Below are positions 24,222 through 28,040 of a DNA stretch of 28,040 nucleotides, piece by piece. The position numbers were made by a program, and so were the translations under genes. How positions within the stretch are numbered: the first letter of the stretch is position 1; the number at the start of each line of letters is the position of its first letter. The stretch is from the NCBI GenBank assembly GCA_012511375.1, contig JAAZGF010000065.1:1-28040 (forward strand). Direction: 5' to 3'. The notes beneath the pieces are model-generated. The model saw only the letters and a program-made list of their open reading frames with translations. It did not search any database and had not been told where the DNA came from. The DNA comes from Candidatus Dojkabacteria bacterium (GTDB taxonomy: Bacteria > Patescibacteriota > Dojkabacteria > SC72).

Positions 24222-24230
24222 AGTATAGCA
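24222..24230 (-). promoter_or_regulatory. Extended -10 promoter of pilN-pilO
   Basis: The - strand reads TGCTATACT, then 25 bases before the pilN ATG, in the 47-base gap after metG. The expected leader is about 18 bases, without an AGGAGG-type site. The longer spacing contrasts with the other promoters in the window. Confidence 0.5.
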
Positions 24231-24243
24231 TATTTACTAAAAA

Positions 24244-25689
24244 TTATATCTTTTCAAAAAGAATAATTTTCTCCTGATTTTTTAAGGCTTGCTTTGCTTT
24301 TGTACAGCTTGATGGAATAATAGGATTGTAATATTCAATAACGCTGTTTAACAAATAGCTTAAATTGTTCAAAACCGCCTCCACTTCTACCTCCTCTTTG
24401 TTCTTTTCCCAAGGTTCTTTCTCAGTTATATATTTGTTCCCAAAATCAGCCAAGATATCTACTTTCTCTGCAGCCAAAGCTATTTCGTACTCCTCAAACA
24501 GTTCCTCTATCTCACTTTCAAGAGCATCTACTGCCTCTTTAAATTCTTTTTCTACACTATCCTCCCTCCCTATTCTAACTCCTCTACTATTAGCTAGATG
24601 AATAACTCTGTTTAGAAGATTTCCAAAATTGTTCGCTAATCTAGAATTGTACATATTAATTAAATCCTCTTCTTTGTATGCTGAATCTGCAAAGGTTGAT
24701 ATCCCTGCTAAAAGATAGAAGCGGACTATTTCTGCTCCAAACTTCTTCTCCTGATCAAAGGGAGAAATGATATTGCCTAAGCTTTTTGCCATTTTTTTAC
24801 CATCTGAACCAAGGACCATGCCGTGCTCTAGTAGTTTTTTACTAAAAGGAAGCCCAACAGAAGCTAGCATTCCTTGCCATATACTACCTTGAAATCTTAG
24901 ATTGTCTGGACCGAAAAGCTGTACTCCAGGCCACCACTGTTCCAACCTCTCTTCGTCAGTACCAAAACCTAAAACGTTAACATAGTTAGTCAACGCATCA
25001 AACCAAACATAAAGAATCTGCTCTGGGTCATCAGGAACCTCTATCCCCCAAGGAAGATTTTCTTTTAATCTAGATATACTTATATCTTCTGCTTCCTCTA
25101 TAATTGCTTTTAATTCAACTAACTTTCTTTTTGGCTTTAAAACGTCTGGGTTTTTATCTAACCACTCCAAGAGAGTTTTTTTGTATTTAGTAAGCTTGAA
25201 AAAATAGTTTTCTTCCTCCTTTAATTCAGGCACTCTATTATGATCTGGGCATTTCCCATCAACAAGCTCTTTCTCAGTAATATATCTTTCACAACCTACA
25301 CAGTAGAGCCCTTTGTATTTCTTTTTGTATATATCTCCTTTTTTATCGCATCTTTTCCAAAACTCTTGAGCTGCTTTGTAGTGCTCTTTCGCTGAAGTCC
25401 TGTAAAAATAATCATACTCTACATAGAAAAGTTCACAAAAGTCCTTAAATCTTTGTGCATATTTATCAACAAACTCTTGAACAGTTAAGCCTTCTTTTTC
25501 TGCCTCCTCAAATATCTTCTGCCCATGCTCGTCTGTCCCAACATTAAAAAAAACATTTTCTTTTCCTATTTTATTCCTAAAATACCTTGAGAGAGCATCT
25601 GCCTGAACAAACTCCAAGGCATGCCCTATATGAGGCTCTGCATTTACATACGGAAGTGTTGTAGTTATATATAGCTTACTGTTTTTCAT
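24244..25689 (-). CDS. metG: Methionyl-tRNA synthetase
   Basis: 481 residues: catalytic and anticodon-binding domains only, without the C-terminal tRNA-binding dimerisation domain found in many bacterial MetRS. The N-terminus YITTTLPYVNAEPHIGHALE holds the HIGH motif. The metal knuckle has YCVGC and a second half KCPDHN in which one ligand is probably His. The KMSKS loop reads KKMAKSLGN (K298-N306), with Ala at 301 in place of the usual first Ser. The helical anticodon domain follows (NNFGNLLNRV, EKEPWEKNKEE). The enzyme charges tRNA-Met for initiation and elongation. It starts 15 bases after valS, so both are probably on one transcript; only a weak AAGAG lies before the ATG. Confidence 0.96.
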   Translation of the reverse strand: MKNSKLYITTTLPYVNAEPHIGHALEFVQADALSRYFRNKIGKENVFFNVGTDEHGQKIFEEAEKEGLTVQEFVDKYAQRFKDFCELFYVEYDYFYRTSAKEHYKAAQEFWKRCDKKGDIYKKKYKGLYCVGCERYITEKELVDGKCPDHNRVPELKEEENYFFKLTKYKKTLLEWLDKNPDVLKPKRKLVELKAIIEEAEDISISRLKENLPWGIEVPDDPEQILYVWFDALTNYVNVLGFGTDEERLEQWWPGVQLFGPDNLRFQGSIWQGMLASVGLPFSKKLLEHGMVLGSDGKKMAKSLGNIISPFDQEKKFGAEIVRFYLLAGISTFADSAYKEEDLINMYNSRLANNFGNLLNRVIHLANSRGVRIGREDSVEKEFKEAVDALESEIEELFEEYEIALAAEKVDILADFGNKYITEKEPWEKNKEEVEVEAVLNNLSYLLNSVIEYYNPIIPSSCTKAKQALKNQEKIILFEKI

Positions 25690-25704
25690 AATTTATTCTC
25701 TTGT

Positions 25705-27954
25705 TTAGATTAACCTTAACTGCTGTGCCATTAGGACTCCTTCTGCAAGATCGAGATTCACTAATTCTTGCCATACTGCTTCTGTAACAAAAGGGATAAA
25801 TGGATGCATTATCTTCAAATTTTCTTTCAATACATACAAGAGTTCTGTAAATACTTCTATCCTTTTTACACTACCAACAGGCTCTCCTTCTACTTGTTTC
25901 TTAGCTTCCTCTATCCAAATATCACACAGCTCATGCCAAAAGAACTCTCTAATACTTTCTGCTCCTAAATTAAATTGATACTTTTCAATATATTTGCCTA
26001 CTTGTAGAACATGATCTTTTACTCTCTCTGTTTTTTCTGTTTCTTTTATATCATTTTTAGATATTTCTAATATTTCTGATTTATCTATATTCATAATTAT
26101 AAATCTACTTGCATTCCATATTTTGTTGATAAAATTTCTATTCCCCTTTATTTTCTCTTCCCTTAATGGCGCGTTACTGCCAGGCAATGCATCCGAGTAA
26201 TACCAAAGCCTCAGTGCATCTGCTCCGTACTTGTCAAAAATAGCTTTCGGTTCAACACTATTTTCTTTTGATTTAGACATTTTAGACCCATCATCTGCTA
26301 GTATCATGCCCGTTACAAAAATATCTTTAAAAGGAACCTCTTCTGTCCTGTACAGTCCCATCATTATCATTCTTGCAGACCACCAAAAGATTATATCTCT
26401 TGCGTGTATCATCATCTGGGTAGGATAGTACTTTTTGAGATCCTCTTCTCCGAGAGCTTCTAAGGTAGAAAAGGGCCACTGTCCTGAACTAAACCATGTA
26501 TCAAACACATCTTCCTCTTTCTCCCAAATTTCTCCTTTAGAAGATTTTGGTTCTTCTTCTCCAAGGAATAGTTCCCCAGAGCCGTTAGCCTTAATTCCCA
26601 CTTCTTTTTCAAAATCTCCTACTGTTTTCCCTTTGTTTTCTAATAGCCAGTCATACAGTTTTTTCCCTCCGCTATACCAGACAGGAATTCTTTGCCCCCA
26701 CCATAACTGTCTTGATATGCACCAAGGCTGAATGTTTGCATAGAAGTGCTCTAATGCTCTCTGTTGTCCTTTTGGATATACTTTAACCTTGTTTCGTTGT
26801 AGCTCTTTTAAAGCTTTTTCTGCAAGAGGCTTTACATTTAAGTACCACTGATTCGAAATTATAGGTTGAATATCCGTCCTACATCTTTCACATACCATAA
26901 CTTCGTGTACTGTATTCTCTATTTTTTCTAGTAATCCTAGCTCGTTTAATTCCTTTACTAATGCTTTAGAGCATTCTACTGTTTCCATTCCCTTAAATCT
27001 CTCCGGAATATCTCCTTCCATTAGTCCCTTCTCATTAATCACATTCACTATTTCTAAACCATGCTTCTGTGCTAATTCAAAATCTACAGGGGAGTGGGCT
27101 GGAGTTACCTTAACTGCACCAGTACCTAACTCTGTATCGACCTCTTCGTCAGCTATTACAGGAACCTCTCTCTCTGCTATTGGTAACAATACCTTCTTTC
27201 CTATATATTTGGCATACCTACTGTCCTCTGGATGTACTGCTACCGCCGTATCTCCTAACATTGTCTCTGGTCTTGTAGTCGCTACCGTTATATATTCCTC
27301 TGGACTGTCTGCGAGAGGGTACCTGATGTATGCAAATATACCTCTTTTTGATTCATGTTCTGTATCAATATCTGCTAAAGCTGTATTACATTTAGGACAC
27401 TGATTAATTATCCTCTTGTCCCTGTATATTAATCCTTCCTTAAACATTTTAAAGAAGGTTTCATAGATTATTTCTGTCAATCTAGGATCTAGAGTGAAAA
27501 GCTCTCTACTGTAATCTGCTGATAATCCAATCCTTTTTTCTTGTTCTCTAGCATTTTTCGCATTTTTCATACAAAACTCATATGTCTGCCTAAAAAACTC
27601 CTCTCTTCCTAATTCCTCTTTCGTTTTCCCTTCCTTTTCTAAATGTTTTGTAAAAACACTCTCAGTTTGTATCCCTGCATGATCCTTTCCAGGTAGAAGT
27701 AATACAGGATGTCCTTTCATCCTCATGTACCTACCAATCACATCATGAAAAGAGTACCCACATACATGCCCTAAATGTAGATTAGCATTTGCGTTTGGAG
27801 GAGGGAGAGTTATCGTAAAGGGAGATTTAACTTCAACTCCCTCTTTCTCTAGATATTCTTTCATTCTATCTGGGTTTGTTAAGCTAGATTTCTCCCAGAG
27901 TGAATATATTTTAATCTCTGCCTCAGAATTGTATGATTTTGGTAATTCTTCCAT
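25705..27954 (-). CDS. valS: Valyl-tRNA synthetase, C-terminally short form
   Basis: 749 residues; E. coli ValRS is 951. The HIGH motif is HLGH (60-63) after PPPNANANL. The CP1 editing domain is present (VATTRPETMLGDTAVAVHPE), as are the WWGQRIPVWY and DVFDTWFSSGQWP motifs and the KMSKS loop at 558-562 (GSKMSKSKENS). The anticodon-binding helical domain runs to the end (PFIPFVTEAVWQEL), and the protein stops about there. The C-terminal coiled-coil tRNA arm of most bacterial ValRS (PF10458) is missing. In KMSKSKGN the Gly is Glu (E564). The frame is intact and ends in TAA just before metG, so this looks like a naturally trimmed enzyme rather than a broken gene. It is the first gene of the leftward valS-metG unit. 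Confidence 0.96.
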   Translation of the reverse strand: MEELPKSYNSEAEIKIYSLWEKSSLTNPDRMKEYLEKEGVEVKSPFTITLPPPNANANLHLGHVCGYSFHDVIGRYMRMKGHPVLLLPGKDHAGIQTESVFTKHLEKEGKTKEELGREEFFRQTYEFCMKNAKNAREQEKRIGLSADYSRELFTLDPRLTEIIYETFFKMFKEGLIYRDKRIINQCPKCNTALADIDTEHESKRGIFAYIRYPLADSPEEYITVATTRPETMLGDTAVAVHPEDSRYAKYIGKKVLLPIAEREVPVIADEEVDTELGTGAVKVTPAHSPVDFELAQKHGLEIVNVINEKGLMEGDIPERFKGMETVECSKALVKELNELGLLEKIENTVHEVMVCERCRTDIQPIISNQWYLNVKPLAEKALKELQRNKVKVYPKGQQRALEHFYANIQPWCISRQLWWGQRIPVWYSGGKKLYDWLLENKGKTVGDFEKEVGIKANGSGELFLGEEEPKSSKGEIWEKEEDVFDTWFSSGQWPFSTLEALGEEDLKKYYPTQMMIHARDIIFWWSARMIMMGLYRTEEVPFKDIFVTGMILADDGSKMSKSKENSVEPKAIFDKYGADALRLWYYSDALPGSNAPLREEKIKGNRNFINKIWNASRFIIMNIDKSEILEISKNDIKETEKTERVKDHVLQVGKYIEKYQFNLGAESIREFFWHELCDIWIEEAKKQVEGEPVGSVKRIEVFTELLYVLKENLKIMHPFIPFVTEAVWQELVNLDLAEGVLMAQQLRLI

Positions 27955-27965
27955 AGTAATATGGC

Positions 27966-27974
27966 ATTATATCA
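27966..27974 (-). promoter_or_regulatory. Extended -10 promoter of valS-metG
   Basis: The - strand reads TGATATAAT, eleven bases, then the valS ATG at 27952-27954. The expected leader is four or five bases. Just upstream on this strand lies a long pyrimidine tract (27975-28009 is mostly purine on the + strand) in place of a -35 box. Confidence 0.62.
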
Positions 27975-28025
27975 GGAAGAAGGGAGGAGAGGAAAGAGAA
28001 CCCCCTCCACAAATCTACATAAATA

Positions 28026-28034
28026 TGCTAGAAT
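28026..28034 (+). promoter_or_regulatory. Probable extended -10 for a gene beyond the right edge
   Basis: TGCTAGAAT, an extended -10 with one mismatch from TATAAT, lies six bases from the window end on the + strand, divergent from valS. By the spacing rule in this window a start codon is expected within about one to five bases of the edge. Confidence 0.4.
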
Positions 28035-28040
28035 ACAAAA

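Noticed and set aside
27976..28012. Purine-rich tract with GGAGG/CCTCC as a hairpin or ribosome site
   Set aside because: Only about five bases can pair and no ATG follows at Shine-Dalgarno distance on the + strand; probably just the spacer upstream of valS.
1..28040. tRNA, rRNA, CRISPR or insertion sequence
   Set aside because: The gaps are too short and show no cloverleaf-type sequence, spaced repeats, transposase or terminal repeats.

Overview
The window is a gene-dense, AT-rich stretch of a bacterial chromosome. It uses the standard bacterial code: TGA is a genuine stop for dnaG, rsmA and pilN. The compact gene packing, reduced str operon, C-terminally short ValRS and MetRS, two-repeat PEGA protein and large DUF4012 protein suggest the Candidate Phyla Radiation (Patescibacteria), probably the Microgenomates/Katanobacteria side. 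That placement is inference; no 16S gene is present.

Layout. (1) 1-816, + strand: C-terminal part of a family-2 glycosyltransferase cut by the window edge. (2) 819-9007, - strand: rpoB-rpoC-rpsL-rpsG, a str-like operon with no fusA or tuf after rpsG. (3) 9008-9269: the longest gap, with divergent promoters and a possible 73-residue small protein. (4) 9270-21336, + strand: ftsK, a RodZ-like gene, dnaG, a methyltransferase with a zinc ribbon, rsmA, a three-helix membrane protein, a MraY/WecA-family protein lacking key catalytic aspartates, a double-PEGA membrane protein, and a 1000-residue fusion of a degenerate extended-SDR domain to a membrane-anchored DUF4012 domain. (5) 21333-22777: a small zinc-ribbon gene (-) and rpoD (+), diverging from overlapping promoters. 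(6) 22774-27954, - strand: valS-metG, then pilN-like, pilO-like and a small one-helix protein. (7) 27955-28040: the valS promoter and a probable promoter for a + strand gene beyond the right edge. No tRNA, rRNA, CRISPR array or mobile element was seen.

How it works together. The window holds core transcription (RNA polymerase beta and beta', primary sigma), replication priming, chromosome translocation at division, ribosome components and modification, two aminoacyl-tRNA synthetases, and cell-envelope/pilus genes. Most transcription units begin with a near-consensus -10 box (often extended TGnTATAAT) only 6-11 bases before the start codon and no Shine-Dalgarno, which predicts leaderless or nearly leaderless mRNAs. 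The only strong Shine-Dalgarno is inside an operon, before rpoC. RpoD keeps the residues known to read TATAAT and the extended TG.

The most unusual block is 15951-21336, a set of envelope-type genes containing two apparent pseudoenzymes side by side. RpoB and S12 also carry substitutions at known rifampicin and streptomycin sites, and all three convergent gene pairs meet with essentially no spacer, two of them sharing stop-codon bases.
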